A DNA stretch of 64,000 bases from Sipunculus nudus (GCA_026874595.1 CM049310.1:89785556-89849555), one strand, 5' to 3'; numbered from the stretch's first letter, positions 1 through 10,162 are shown. A program made the numbers and translations. Notes: a model not told the origin generated them from the letters alone.

Positions 1-13
1 ATTCATGTGCACG

Positions 14-26
14 AACAGGCACTGTT
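14..26. repeat. Dyad AACAG-GCA-CTGTT
   Basis: Perfect 5-bp arms flank a 3-bp centre, next to the GTGCAC palindrome at 7-12. Nearly all monomers keep it. It is broken in K (CGGATAGG), in monomers with CGAATAGG, in I (CTGTAATG) and at 7156 and 42182 (AACATG). It could be a binding site for a dimeric protein, but nothing in the sequence proves this. Confidence 0.7.
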
Positions 27-31
27 ATGTA

Positions 32-54
32 GCCCGGGAACTAGTCTTCGTCCC
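32..54. other. GC-rich patch in an AT-rich monomer
   Basis: Fifteen of 23 bases are G or C against about one third for the monomer. It holds the palindromes CCCGGG (33-38) and ACTAGT (40-45). CCCGGG is present in A, B, D, F, I, K, L and M types and lost in C (CCGGAG) and in E, G, H and J (CCGGGG), so it also serves as a restriction marker of type. Confidence 0.8.
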
Positions 55-114
55 TATATGTCAAAATCGTGTTTAAATTTAGGAGAATACATCATTTATG
101 TGGTGTTTTTACAA

Positions 115-158
115 TAAGCAAGGCATAAGCAAAACGTAGACAAAGTGTAAGCAAAGGA
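115..158 (+). repeat. Four phased 11-bp sub-repeats inside the monomer
   Basis: Motif starts at 115, 126, 137 and 148 are exactly 11 bp apart: TAAGCAAGGCA, TAAGCAAAACG, TAGACAAAGTG, TAAGCAAAGGA. In C, E and H types the copies agree better (TAAGCAAAGCA, TAAGCAAAACG, TAAACAAAGTG, TAAGCAAAGGA). The stretch is present in every monomer. Spacing is close to one DNA turn. The flanking 11-mers on either side do not fit, so the block has four units only. Confidence 0.88.
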
Positions 159-164
159 ATTAGG

Positions 165-200
165 ACTTCATAAATGAGATTTTCGACCGTTTTTTGAAGT
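165..200. repeat. Inverted repeat ACTTCA / TGAAGT, 24-nt loop
   Basis: Arms at 165-170 and 195-200 are perfectly complementary around the conserved GATTTTCGACCG core. D types break the left arm (ACTCCA), E copies with ACTGCA do too, and a few monomers break the right arm (TGAATT, TTAAGT). The arms are short, so structure is possible but weak. Confidence 0.55.
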
Positions 201-324
201 TATAATGTATTATTCGACGTTTCAGGAGTCTTATTTATGACAGAAATCGTGCAAAACACCAGAGATATTGTGATCAAGTGAGAAAATAGGTCCCGAAAAT
301 CCATAATATCTCCTTAAGAAAAAG

Positions 325-342
325 CAGAATTATACATTTCTG
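325..342. repeat. Dyad CAGAA-8 bp-TTCTG
   Basis: Perfect 5-bp arms surround TTATACAT. Conserved in A, B, C, D, H, K and L types. The left arm is altered in G (CAAAA) and in I and J (CACAA). Confidence 0.6.
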
Positions 343-1130
343 ATTTTGATTGAACGAATTTGCTCTTTATTTTTATATTCATGTGCACGAACAGGCACTG
401 TTATGTAGCCCGGGAACTAGTCTTCGTCCCTATGGGTCAAAATCGTGTTTAAATTTAGGAGAATACATCATTATTTGTGGTGTTTTTACAATAAGCAAGG
501 TATAAGCAAAACGTAGACAAAGTGTAAGCAAAGGAATTAGGACTTCATAAATGAGATTTTCGACCGTTTATTGAAGTTATAATGTATTATTCAACTTGTC
601 AGGAGTCTTATTTATGACAGAAATCGTGCAAATCAGTAGAGATATTGTGATCAAATCAGAAAATAGGTCCCGAAAATCCATAATATCCAATTGAGAAAAA
701 TGCAGAATTATACATTTCTGGTTTAGATTGAACGAATTTGCTCTTTATTTTTATATTCATGTGCACGAACAGGCACTGTTATGTAGCCGGAGAACTAATC
801 TTCGTCCCTATTTGTCAAAATCGTGTTTAAATTTGAGAGAATACATCATGTATGTGGTGTTTTTACAATAAGCAAAGCATAAGCAAAACGTAAACAAAGT
901 GTAAGCAAAGGAATTAGGACTTCATAAATGCGATTTTCGACCGTTTTCTGAAGTTATAATGTATTATTCGACGTGTCAGGAGTCTTATTTAAGACAGAAA
1001 TCGTGCAAAACACTAGAGATATTGTGATCAAGTGAGAAAATAGGTCCCGAAAATCCATAATATCTCCTTAAGAAAAAGCAGAATTATACATTTCTGATTT
1101 TGATTGAACGAATTTGCTCTTTATTTTTAT

Positions 1131-1506
1131 ATTCATGTGCACGAACAGGCACTGTTATGTAGCCCGGGAACTAGTCTTCGTCCCTATATGTCAAAATCGT
1201 GTTTAAATTTAGGAGAATACATCATTTATGTGGTGTTTTTACAATAAGCAAGGCATAAGCAAAACGTAGACAAAGTGTAAGCAAAGGAATTAGGACTTCA
1301 TAAATGAGATTTTCGACCGTTTTTTTAAGTTATAATGTATTATTCGACGTGTCAGGAGTCTTATTTAAGACAGAAATCGTGCAAAACACTAGAGATATTG
1401 TGATCAAGTGAGAAAATAGGTCCCGAAAATCCATAATATCTCCTTAAGAAAAAGCAGAATTATACATTTCTGATTTTGATTGAACGAATTTGCTCTTTAT
1501 TTTTAT
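1131..1506 (+). repeat. Chimeric monomer A|C (with 5650 and 40676)
   Basis: The front is A (TATATG, TTAGGAG, AAGGCAT, CGTAGAC, TTTTTT run) and the back C (GACGTGTC, TTAAGACAG, AACACTAG). The switch lies between the T-run near monomer base 195 and GACGTG near base 218. The other two copies are 5650-6025 and 40676-41051. This copy has a private TTTTTTTTAAGTT change. The successor is an A front, as expected for a C tail. Confidence 0.88.
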
Positions 1507-1883
1507 ATTCATGTGCACGAACAGGCACTGTTATGTAGCCCGGGAACTAGTCTTCGTCCCTATATGTCAAAATCGTGTTTAAATTTAGGAGAATACATCA
1601 TTTATGTGGTGTTTTTACAATAAGCAAGGCATAAGCAAAACGTAGACAAAGTGTAAGCAAAGGAATTAGGACTTCATAAATGAGATTTTCGACCGTTTTT
1701 TGAAGTTATAATGTATTATTCGACGTTTCAGGAGTCTTATTTATGACAGAAATCGTGCAAATCAGTAGAGATATTGTGATCAAATCAGAAAATAGGTCCC
1801 GAAAATCCATAATATCCAATTGAGAAAAATGCAGAATTATACATTTCTGATTTAGATTGAACGAATTTGCTCTTTATTTTTAT
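1507..1883 (+). repeat. Chimeric monomer A|B
   Basis: It is A up to GACGTTTCAGG, then B from CAAATCAGTAG onwards (CAAATCAG, CCAATTGAG, GATTTAGATTG). The switch lies within TATGACAGAAATCGTGCAAA, about 20-25 bp. The next monomer is B rather than the C-front expected after a B1 tail, so this junction also breaks the usual order. Confidence 0.87.
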
Positions 1884-2261
1884 ATTCATGTGCACGAACA
1901 GGCACTGTTATGTAGCCCGGGAACTAGTCTTCGTCCCTATGGGTCAAAATCGTGTTTAAATTTAGGAGAATACATCATTATTTGTGGTGTTTTTACAATA
2001 AGCAAGGTATAAGCAAAACGTAGACAAAGTGTAAGCAAAGGAATTAGGACTTCATAAATGAGATTTTCGACCGTTTATTGAATTTATAATGTATTTATCA
2101 ACTTGTCAGGAGTCTTATTTATGACAGAAATCGTGCAAATCAGTAGAGATATTGTGATCAAATCAGAAAATAGGTCCCGAAAATCCATAATATCCAATTG
2201 AGAAAAATGCAGAATTATACATTTCTGATTTAGATTGAACGAATTTGCTCTTTATTTTTAT

Positions 2262-2637
2262 ATTCATGTGCACGAACAGGCACTGTTATGTAGCCCGAGA
2301 ACTAATCTTCGTCCCTATTTGTCAAAATCGTGTTTAAATTTGAGAGAATACATCATGTATGTGGTGTTTTTACAATAAGCAAAGCATAAGCAAAACGTAA
2401 ACAAAGTGTAAGCAAAGGAATTAGGACTTCATAAATGCGATTTTCGACCGTTTTCTGAAGTTATAATGTATTATTCGACGTGTCAGGAGTCTTATTTAAG
2501 ACAGAAATCGTGCAAAACACTAGAGTTATTGTGATCAAGTGAGAAAATAGGTCCCGAAAATCCATAATATCTCCTTAAGAAAAAGCAGAATTATACATTT
2601 CTGATTTTGATTGAACGAATTTGCTCTTTATTTTTAT
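2262..2637 (+). repeat. Chimeric monomer C|L (with 28621 and 61757)
   Basis: It has a C front (ACTAATC, TATTTGTC) but carries the L marker CTAGAGTTATTG near its end, and is followed by B or M rather than A. The C and L bodies are the same from TTGAGAG to that marker, so the switch can lie anywhere in about 170 bp. The other copies are 28621-28996 and 61757-62132, both with CACGAATAGG. Confidence 0.82.
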
Positions 2638-3766
2638 ATTCATGTGCACGAACAGGCACTGTTATGTAGCCCGGGAACTAGTCTTCGTCCCTATGGGTCA
2701 AAATCGTGTTTAAATTTAGGAGAATACATCATTATTTGTGGTGTTTTTACAATAAGCAAGGTATAAGCAAAACGTAGACAAAGTGTAAGCAAAGGAATTA
2801 GGACTTCATAAATGAGATTTTCGACCGTTTATTGAAGTTATAATGTATTATTCAACTTGTCAGGAGTCTTATTTATGACAGAAATCGTGCAAATCAGTAG
2901 AGATATTGTGATCAAATCAGAAAATAGGTCCCGAAAATCCATAATATCCAATTGAGAAAAATGCAGAATTATACATTTCTGATTTAGATTGAACGAATTT
3001 GCTCTTTATTTTTATATTCATGTGCACGAACAGGCACTGTTATGTAGCCGGAGAACTAATCTTCGTCCCTATTTGTCAAAATCGTGTTTAAATTTGAGAG
3101 AATACATCATGTATGTGGTGTTTTTACAATAAGCAAAGCATAAGCAAAACGTAAACAAAGTGTAAGCAAAGGAATTAGGACTTCATAAATGCGATTTTCG
3201 ACCGTTTTCTGAAGTTATAATGTATTATTCGACGTGTCAGGAGTCTTATTTAAGACAGAAATCGTGCAAAACACTAGAGATATTGTGATCAAGTGAGAAA
3301 ATAGGTCCCGAAAATCCATAATATCTCCTTAAGAAAAAGCAGAATTATACATTTCTGATTTTGATTGAACGAATTTGCTCTTTATTTTTATATTCATGTG
3401 CCCGAACAGGCACTGTTATGTAGCCCGGGAACTAGTCTTCGTCCCTTTATGTCAAAATCGTGTTTAAATTTAGGAGAATACATCATTTATGTGGTGTTTT
3501 TACAATAAGCAAGGCATAAGCAAAACGTAGACAAAGTGTAAGCAAAGGAATTAGGACTTCATAAATGAGATTTTCGACCGTTTTTTGAAGTTATAATGTA
3601 TTATTCGACGTTTCAGGAGTCTTATTTATGACAGAAATCGTGCAAAACACCAGAGATATTGTGATCAAATGAGAAAATAGGTCCCGAAAATCCATAATAT
3701 CTCCTTAAAAAAAGCAGAATTATACATTTCTGATTTTGATTGAACGAATTTGCCCTTTATTTTTAT

Positions 3767-4143
3767 ATTCATGTGCACGAACAGGCACTGTTATGTAGCC
3801 CGGGTACTAGTCTTCGTCCCTACGGGTCAAAATCGTGTTTAAATTTAGGAGAATACATCATTTATGTGGTGTTTTTACAATAAGCAAAGCATAAGCAAAA
3901 CGTAGACAAAGTGTAAGCAAAGGAATTAGGACTCCATAAATGAGATTTTCGACCGTTTAATGAAGTTATAATGTATTATTCAACTTGTCAGGAGTCTTAT
4001 TTATGACAGAAATCGTGCAAATCAGTAGAGATATTGTGATCAAATCAGAAAATAGGTCCCGAAAATCCATAATATCCAATTGAGAAAAATGCAGAATTAT
4101 ACATTTCTGATTTAGATTGAACGAATTTGCTCTTTATTTTTAT
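3767..4143 (+). repeat. Chimeric monomer D|B1
   Basis: The front is D (GGGTACTAG, TACGGGTC, GACTCCAT) and the back is B1 (CAAATCAGTAG, GTGATCAAATCAG, CCATAATATCC). It has a private GTTTAATGAAG. It is followed by C as a B1 tail predicts. Confidence 0.87.
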
Positions 4144-6025
4144 ATTCATGTGCACGAACAGGCACTGTTATGTAGCCGGAGAACTAATCTTCGTCCCTAT
4201 TTGTCAAAATCGTGTTTAAATTTGAGAGAATACATCATGTATGTGGTGTTTTTACAATAAGCAAAGCATAAGCAAAACGTAAACAAAGTGTAAGCAAAGG
4301 AATTAGGACTTCATAAATGTGATTTTCGACCGTTTTCTGAAGTTATAATGTATTATTCGACGTGTCAGGAGTCTTATTTAAGACAGAAATCGTGCAAAAC
4401 ACTAGAGATATTGTGATCAAGTGAGAAAATAGGTCCCGAAAATCCATAATATCTCCTTAAGAAAAAGCAGAATTATACATTTCTGATTTTGATTGAACGA
4501 ATTTGCTCTTTATTTTTATATTCATGTGCACGAACAGGCACTGTTATGTAGCCCGGGAACTAGTCTTCGTCCCTATATGTCAAAATCGTGTTTAAATTTA
4601 GGAGAATACATCATTTATGTGGTGTTTTTACAATAAGCAAGGCATAAGCAAAACGTAGACAAAGTGTAAGCAAAGGAATTAGGACTTCATAAATGAGATT
4701 TTCGACCGTTTTTTGAAGTTATAATGTATTATTCGACGTTTCAGGAGTCTTATTTATGACAGAAATCGTGCAAAACACCAGAGATATTGTGATCAAGTGA
4801 GAAAATAGGTCCCGAAAATCCATAATATCTCCTTAAGAAAAAGCAGAATTATACATTTCTGATTTTGATTGAACGAATTTGCTCTTTATTTTTATATTCA
4901 TGTGCACGAACAGGCACTGTTATGTAGCCCGGGAACTAGTCTTCGTCCCTATGGGTCAAAATCGTGTTTAAATTTAGGAGAATACATCATTATTTGTGGT
5001 GTTTTTACAATAAGCAAGGTATAAGCAAAACGTAGACAAAGTGTAAGCAAAGGAATTAGGACTTCATAAATGAGATTTTCGACCGTTTATTGAAGTTATA
5101 ATGTATTATTCAACTTGTCAGGAGTCTTATTTATGACAGAAATCGTGCAAATCAGTAGAGATATTGTGATCAAATCAGAAAATAGGTCCCGAAAATCCAT
5201 AATATCCAATTGAGAAAAATGCAGAATTATACATTTCTGGTTTAGATTGAACGAATTTGCTCTTTATTTTTATTTTCATGTGCACGAACAGGCACTGTTA
5301 TGTAGCCGGAGAACTAATCTTCGTCCCTATTTGTCAAAATCGTGTTTAAATTTGAGAGAATACATCATGTATGTGGTGTTTTTACAATAAGCAAAGCATA
5401 AGCAAAACGTAAACAAAGTGTAAGCAAAGGAATTAGGACTTCATAAATGCGATTTTCGACCGTTTTCTGAAGTTATAATGTATTATTCGACGTGTCAGGA
5501 GTCTTATTTAAGACAGAAATCGTGCAAAACACTAGAGATATTGTGATCAAGTGAGAAAATAGGTCCCGAAAATCCATAATATCTCCTTAAGAAAAAGCAG
5601 AATTATACATTTCTGATTTTGATTGAACGAATTTGCTCTTTATTTTTATATTCATGTGCACGAACAGGCACTGTTATGTAGCCCGGGAACTAGTCTTCGT
5701 CCCTATATGTCAAAATCGTGTTTAAATTTAGGAGAATACATCATTTATGTGGTGTTTTTACAATAAGCAAGGCATAAGCAAAACGTAGACAAAGTGTAAG
5801 CAAAGGAATTAGGACTTCATAAATGAGATTTTCGACCGTTTTTTGAAGTTATAATGTATTATTCGACGTGTCAGGAGTCTTATTTAAGACAGAAATCGTG
5901 CAAAACACTAGAGATATTGTGATCAAGTGAGAAAATAGGTCCCGAAAATCCATAATATCTCCTTAAGAAAAAGCAGAATTATACATTTCTGATTTTGATT
6001 GAACGAATTTGCTCTTTATTTTTAT

Positions 6026-6401
6026 ATTCATGTGCACGAACAGGCACTGTTATGTAGCCCGGGAACTAGTCTTCGTCCCTATATGTCAAAATCGTGTTTA
6101 AATTTAGGAGAATACATCATTTATGTGGTGTTTTTACAATAAGCAAGGCATAAGCAAAACGTAGACAAAGTGTAAGCAAAGGAATTAGGACTTCATAAAT
6201 GAGATTTTCGACCGTTTTTTGAAGTTATAATGTATTATTCGACGTTTCAGGAGTCTTATTTATGACAGAAATCGTGCAAAACACCAGAGATATTGTGATC
6301 AAGTGAGAAAATAGGTCCCGAAAATCCATAATATCTCCTTAAGAAAAAGCAGAATTATACATTTCTGATTTTGATTGAACGAATTTGCTCTTTATTTTTA
6401 T
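6026..6401 (+). repeat. Type A monomer (376 bp), reference copy
   Basis: Markers in order are GGGAACTAG, CCCTATATGTC, TTAGGAG, CATTTATGTGG, AAGGCATAAGC, CGTAGAC, AAATGAG, a GTTTTTTGAAG tract, GACGTTTCAGG, TATGACAG, AACACCAGAG, CAAGTGAG and CTCCTTAAGAAAAAGC. Clean copies start at 1, 4520, 6026 and 41052. Type A is followed by a B-type monomer and is normally preceded by a C-type tail. Confidence 0.93.
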
Positions 6402-7530
6402 ATTCATGTGCACGAACAGGCACTGTTATGTAGCCCGGGAACTAGTCTTCGTCCCTATGGGTCAAAATCGTGTTTAAATTTAGGAGAATACATCATTATT
6501 TGTGGTGTTTTTACAATAAGCAAGGTATAAGCAAAACGTAGACAAAGTGTAAGCAAAGGAATTAGGACTTCATAAATGAGATTTTCGACCGTTTATTGAA
6601 TTTATAATGTATTATTCAACTTGTCAGGAGTCTTATTTATGACAGAAATCGTGCAAATCAGTAGAGATATTGTGATCAAATCAGAAAATAGGTCCCGAAA
6701 ATCCATAATATCCAATTGAGAAAAATGCAGAATTATACATTTCTGATTTAGATTGAACGTATTTGCTCTTTATTTTTATATTCATGTGCACGAACAGGCA
6801 CTGTTATGTAGCCGGAGAACTAATCTTCGTCCCTATTTGTCAAAATCGTGTTTAAATTTGAGAGAATACATCATGTATGTGGTGTTTTTACATTAAGCAA
6901 AGCATAAGCAAAACGTAAACAAAGTGTAAGCAAAGGAATTAGGACTTCATAAATGCGATTTTCGACCGTTTTCTGAAGTTATAATGTATTATTCGACGTG
7001 TCAGGAGTCTTATTTAAGACAGAAATCGTGCAAAACACTAGAGATATTGTGATCAAGTGAGAAAATAGGTCCCGAAAATCCATAATATCTCCTTAAGAAA
7101 AAGCAGAATTATACATTTCTGATTTTGATTGAACGAATTTGCTCTTTATTTTTATATTCATGTGCACGAACATGCACTGTTATGTAGCCCGGGAACTAGT
7201 CTTCGTCCCTATATGTCAAAATCGTGTTTAAATTTAGGAGAATACATCATTTATGTGGTGTTTTTACAATAAGCAAGGCATAAGCAAAACGTAGACAAAG
7301 TGTAAGCAAAGGAATTAGGACTTCATAAATGAGATTTTCGACCGTTTTTTGAAGTTATAATGTATTATTCGACGTTTCAGGAGTCTTATTTATGACAGAA
7401 ATCGTGCAAAACACCAGAGATATTGTGATCAAGTGAGAAAATAGGTCCCGAAAATCCATAATATCTCCTTAAAAAAAGCAGAATTATACATTTCTGATTT
7501 TGATTGAACGAATTTGCTCTTTATTTTTAT

Positions 7531-7908
7531 ATTCATGTGCACGAACAGGCACTGTTATGTAGCCCGGGTACTAGTCTTCGTCCCTACGGGTCAAAATCGT
7601 GTTTAAATTTAGGAGAATACATCATTTATGTGGTGTTTTTACAATAAGCAAAGCATAAGCAAAACGTAGACAAAGTGTAAGCAAAGGAATTAGGACTCCA
7701 TAAATGAGATTTTCGACCGTTTATTGAAGTTATAATGTCTTATTCGACGTGTCAGGAGTCTTATTTATGACAGAAATTGTGCAAAACAGGAGAGATATTG
7801 AGATCAAATCAGAAAATAGGTCCCAAAAATCCATAATATCCCATTAAGAAAAAAAACAGAATTATACATTTCTGAATTTGATTGAAAGAATTTGCTATTT
7901 ATTTTTAT
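7531..7908 (+). repeat. Type F monomer (378 bp), divergent
   Basis: The front half is D-like (GGGTACTAG, TACGGGTC, GACTCCATAAATGAG). The back half is unlike any other type: TGTCTTATTCGACG, GAAATTGTGC, AACAGGAGAG, TTGAGATC, GGTCCCAAAAATCC, CCCATTAAGAAAAAAAACAG, CTGAATTTG, GAAAGAATTTGCTATTTA. Only one other copy exists, at 42557, at the matching place in the long duplication. It sits exactly where the A/B/C/D-rich region gives way to the E/G/H region, so it may be a relic of an older, less homogenised array. Confidence 0.9.
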
Positions 7909-9410
7909 ATTCATGTGCACGAACAGGCACTGTTATGTAGCCGGGGAACTAGTCTTCGTCCCTATGGGTCATAATCGTGTTTAAATTTGGGAGAATACAT
8001 CATTTATGTGGTATTTTTACAATAAGCAAAGCATGAGCAAAACGTAAACAAAGTGTAAGCAAAGGAATTAGTACTTCATAAATAAGATTTTCGACCGTTT
8101 TTTGAAGTTATAATGTATTATTCAACTTGTCAGGAGTCTTATTTATGACAGAAATCGTGCAAAACAGTAGAGATATTGTGATCAAATGAGAAAATAGGTC
8201 CCGAAAATCCATAATATCCAATTGAGAAAAAAGCAGAATTATACATTTCTGATTTTGATTAAACGAATTTGCTCTTTATTTTTATATTCATGTGCACGAA
8301 CAGGCACTGTTATGTAGCCGGGGAACTAGTCTTCGTCCCTATGGGTCATAATCGTGTTTAAATTTGAGAGAATACATCATTTATGTGGTGTTTTTACAAT
8401 GAGCAAAGCATAAGCAAAACGTAAACAAAGTGTAAGCAAAGGAATTAGGACTTCATAAATGCGATTTTCGACCGTTTTCTGAAGTTATAATGTATTATTC
8501 GACGTGTCAGGAGTCTTATTTATGACAGAAATCGTGCAAAACACTAGAGATATTGTGATCAAGTGAGAAAATAGGTCCCGAAAATCCATAATATCTCCAT
8601 AAAAAAAGCAAAATTATACATTTCTGATGTTGATTGAACGAATTTGCTCTTTATTTTTATATTCATGTGCACGAACAGGCACTGTTATGTAGCCGGGGAA
8701 CTAGTCTTCGTCCCTACGGGTCATAATCGTGTTTAAATTTGGGAGAATACATCATTTATGTGGTGTTTTTACAATAAGCAAAGCATAAGCAAAACGTAAA
8801 CAAAGTGTAAGCAAAGGAATTAGGACTTCATAAAAGCGATTTTCGACCGTTTTCTGAAGTTATAATGTCTTATTCGACGTGTCAGGAGTCTTATTTATGA
8901 CAGAAATCGTGCAAAACACTAGAGATATTGTGATCAAGTGAGAAAATAGGTCCCGAAAATCCATAATATCTCCATAAAAAAAGCAGAATTATACATTTCT
9001 GATTTTGATTGAACGAATTTGCTCTTTATTTTTATATTCATGTGCACGAACAGGCACTGTTATGTAGCCGGGGAACTAGTCTTCGTCCCTATGGGTCATA
9101 ATCGTGTTTAAATTTGAGAGAATACATCATTTATGTGGTGTTTTTACAATGAGCAAAGCATAAGCAAAACGTAAACAAAGTGTAAGCAAAGGAATTAGGA
9201 CTTCATAAATGCGATTTTCGACCGTTTTCTGAAGTTATAATGTATTATTCGACGTGTCAGGAGTCTTATTTATGACAGAAATCGTGCAAAACACTAGAGA
9301 TATTGTGATCAAGTGAGAAAATAGGTCCCGAAAATCCATAATATCTCCATAAAAAAAGCAAAATTATACATTTCTGATGTTGATTGAACGAATTTGCTCT
9401 TTATTTTTAT
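7909..9410 (+). repeat. Block 3: E G H G
   Basis: Monomers start at 7909, 8286, 8661 and 9036. With the H at 9411 they contain a tandem dimer, G-H then G-H (8286-9035 and 9036-9785, 750 bp each), which I read as identical. The same arrangement recurs at 43312-44811. Confidence 0.92.
9036..9410 (+). repeat. Type G monomer (375 bp), reference copy
   Basis: Markers are GCCGGGGAAC, TATGGGTCATAATCG, TTGAGAG, CATTTATGTGG, ACAATGAGCAAAGC, CGTAAAC, AAATGCG, GTTTTCTGAAG, GACGTGTC, TATGACAG, AACACTAG, CTCCATAAAAAAAGCAAAATT and GATGTTGATTG. Starts: 8286, 9036, 43312 and 44062. H always follows. Confidence 0.92.
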
Positions 9411-9785
9411 ATTCATGTGCACGAACAGGCACTGTTATGTAGCCGGGGAACTAGTCTTCGTCCCTACGGGTCATAATCGTGTTTAAATTTGGGAGAATAC
9501 ATCATTTATGTGGTGTTTTTACAATAAGCAAAGCATAAGCAAAACGTAAACAAAGTGTAAGCAAAGGAATTAGGACTTCATAAAAGCGATTTTCGACCGT
9601 TTTCTGAAGTTATAATGTCTTATTCGACGTGTCAGGAGTCTTATTTATGACAGAAATCGTGCAAAACACTAGAGATATTGTGATCAAGTGAGAAAATAGG
9701 TCCCGAAAATCCATAATATCTCCATAAAAAAAGCAGAATTATACATTTCTGATTTTGATTGAACGAATTTGCTCTTTATTTTTAT
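9411..9785 (+). repeat. Type H monomer (375 bp), reference copy
   Basis: Markers are GCCGGGGAAC, TACGGGTCATAATCG, TTGGGAG, CGTAAAC, CATAAAAGCG, GTTTTCTGAAG, TGTCTTATTCGACG, TATGACAG, AACACTAG and CTCCATAAAAAAAGCAG. Starts: 8661, 9411, 13930, 43687, 44437 and 48956. G or E follows. Confidence 0.92.
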
Positions 9786-10162
9786 ATTCATGTGCACGAA
9801 CAGGCACTGTTATGTAGCCGGGGAACTAGTCTTCGTCCCTATGGGTCATAATCGTGTTTAAATTTGGGAGAATACATCATTTATGTGGTATTTTTACAAT
9901 AAGCAAAGCATAAGCAAAACGTAAACAAAGTGTAAGCAAAGGAATTAGTACTGCATAAATAAGATTTTCGACCGTTTTTTGAAGTTATAATGTATTATTC
10001 AACTTGTCAGGAGTCTTATTTATGACAGAAATCGTGCAAAACAGTAGAGATATTGTGATCAAATGAGAAAATAGGTCCCGAAAATCCATAATATCCAATT
10101 GAGAAAAAAGCAGAATTATACATTTCTGATTTTGATTGAACGAATTTGCTCTTTATTTTTAT
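9786..10162 (+). repeat. Type E monomer (377 bp), reference copy
   Basis: Markers are GCCGGGGAAC, TATGGGTCATAATCG, TTGGGAG, GTGGTATTTTT, CGTAAAC, GTACTGCATAAATAAG or GTACTTCATAAATAAG, GTTTTTTGAAG, CAACTTG, AACAGTAG, CAAATGAG and CCAATTGAGAAAAAAGC. Starts: 7909, 9786, 14305, 42935, 44812 and 49331. The copies at 7909 and 42935 differ from the rest in GCATGAGC, TACTTC and GATTAAACG. Confidence 0.92.

Larger units (their letters stand above)
1..4519 (+). repeat. Block 1: A B C A|C A|B B C|L B C A' D|B C
   Basis: Twelve monomers start at 1, 377, 755, 1131, 1507, 1884, 2262, 2638, 3016, 3392, 3767 and 4144. The first six run parallel to the six from 4520 (A B C A|C A B), including the shared private CTGGTTTAG in the second and GAATTTATAATG in the sixth, so the two stretches derive from a duplication with 4,519 bp offset. 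Private changes here are CCCGAACAGG at 3392 and AAATGTGATTTT in the monomer at 4144. Confidence 0.92.
4520..7908 (+). repeat. Block 2: A B C A|C A B C A' F
   Basis: Monomers start at 4520, 4896, 5274, 5650, 6026, 6402, 6780, 7156 and 7531. The stretch from 4821 onwards is the left end of the first copy of the long duplication. Private markers shared with the second copy include the TTTC start at 5274 and 40300, GAACGTATTTGC at the end of the monomer at 6402 (and 41428), ACATTAAGC in the one at 6780 (and 41806), and AACATGCAC at 7156 (and 42182). Confidence 0.92.

Noticed and set aside
97-141. TTAGGAG upstream of ATG in CATTTATGTGG
   Set aside because: The frame closes after 13 codons, and the ATG context varies between types (ATTTGTGG in B).
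202-212. TATAATG resembling a bacterial -10 promoter element
   Set aside because: It has no matching -35 element at proper spacing and no gene downstream, and such motifs are expected in AT-rich DNA.
236-281. AGGAG followed by ATG and a short plus-strand frame (MTEIVQNTRDIVIK)
   Set aside because: It looks like a ribosome binding site and start, but the frame is 14 codons in A and 26 in B, the ATG is lost in C and L (AAGACAG), and differences between types change amino acids freely. It is chance in a eukaryotic satellite.
1-377. Monomer as an old dimer of two about 188-bp halves
   Set aside because: Only scattered similarities (AGGAG...TTTATG at two places, AATCGTG at two places) in inconsistent order and spacing, which is not enough to support a half-unit duplication.
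4520-4896. Reading the 4,519-bp offset of 1-4519 to 4520 as another 12-mer HOR copy
   Set aside because: The number equals the 12-mer period by coincidence of summed monomer lengths. The type order in 1-4519 is different, and only the first six monomers match those after 4520.
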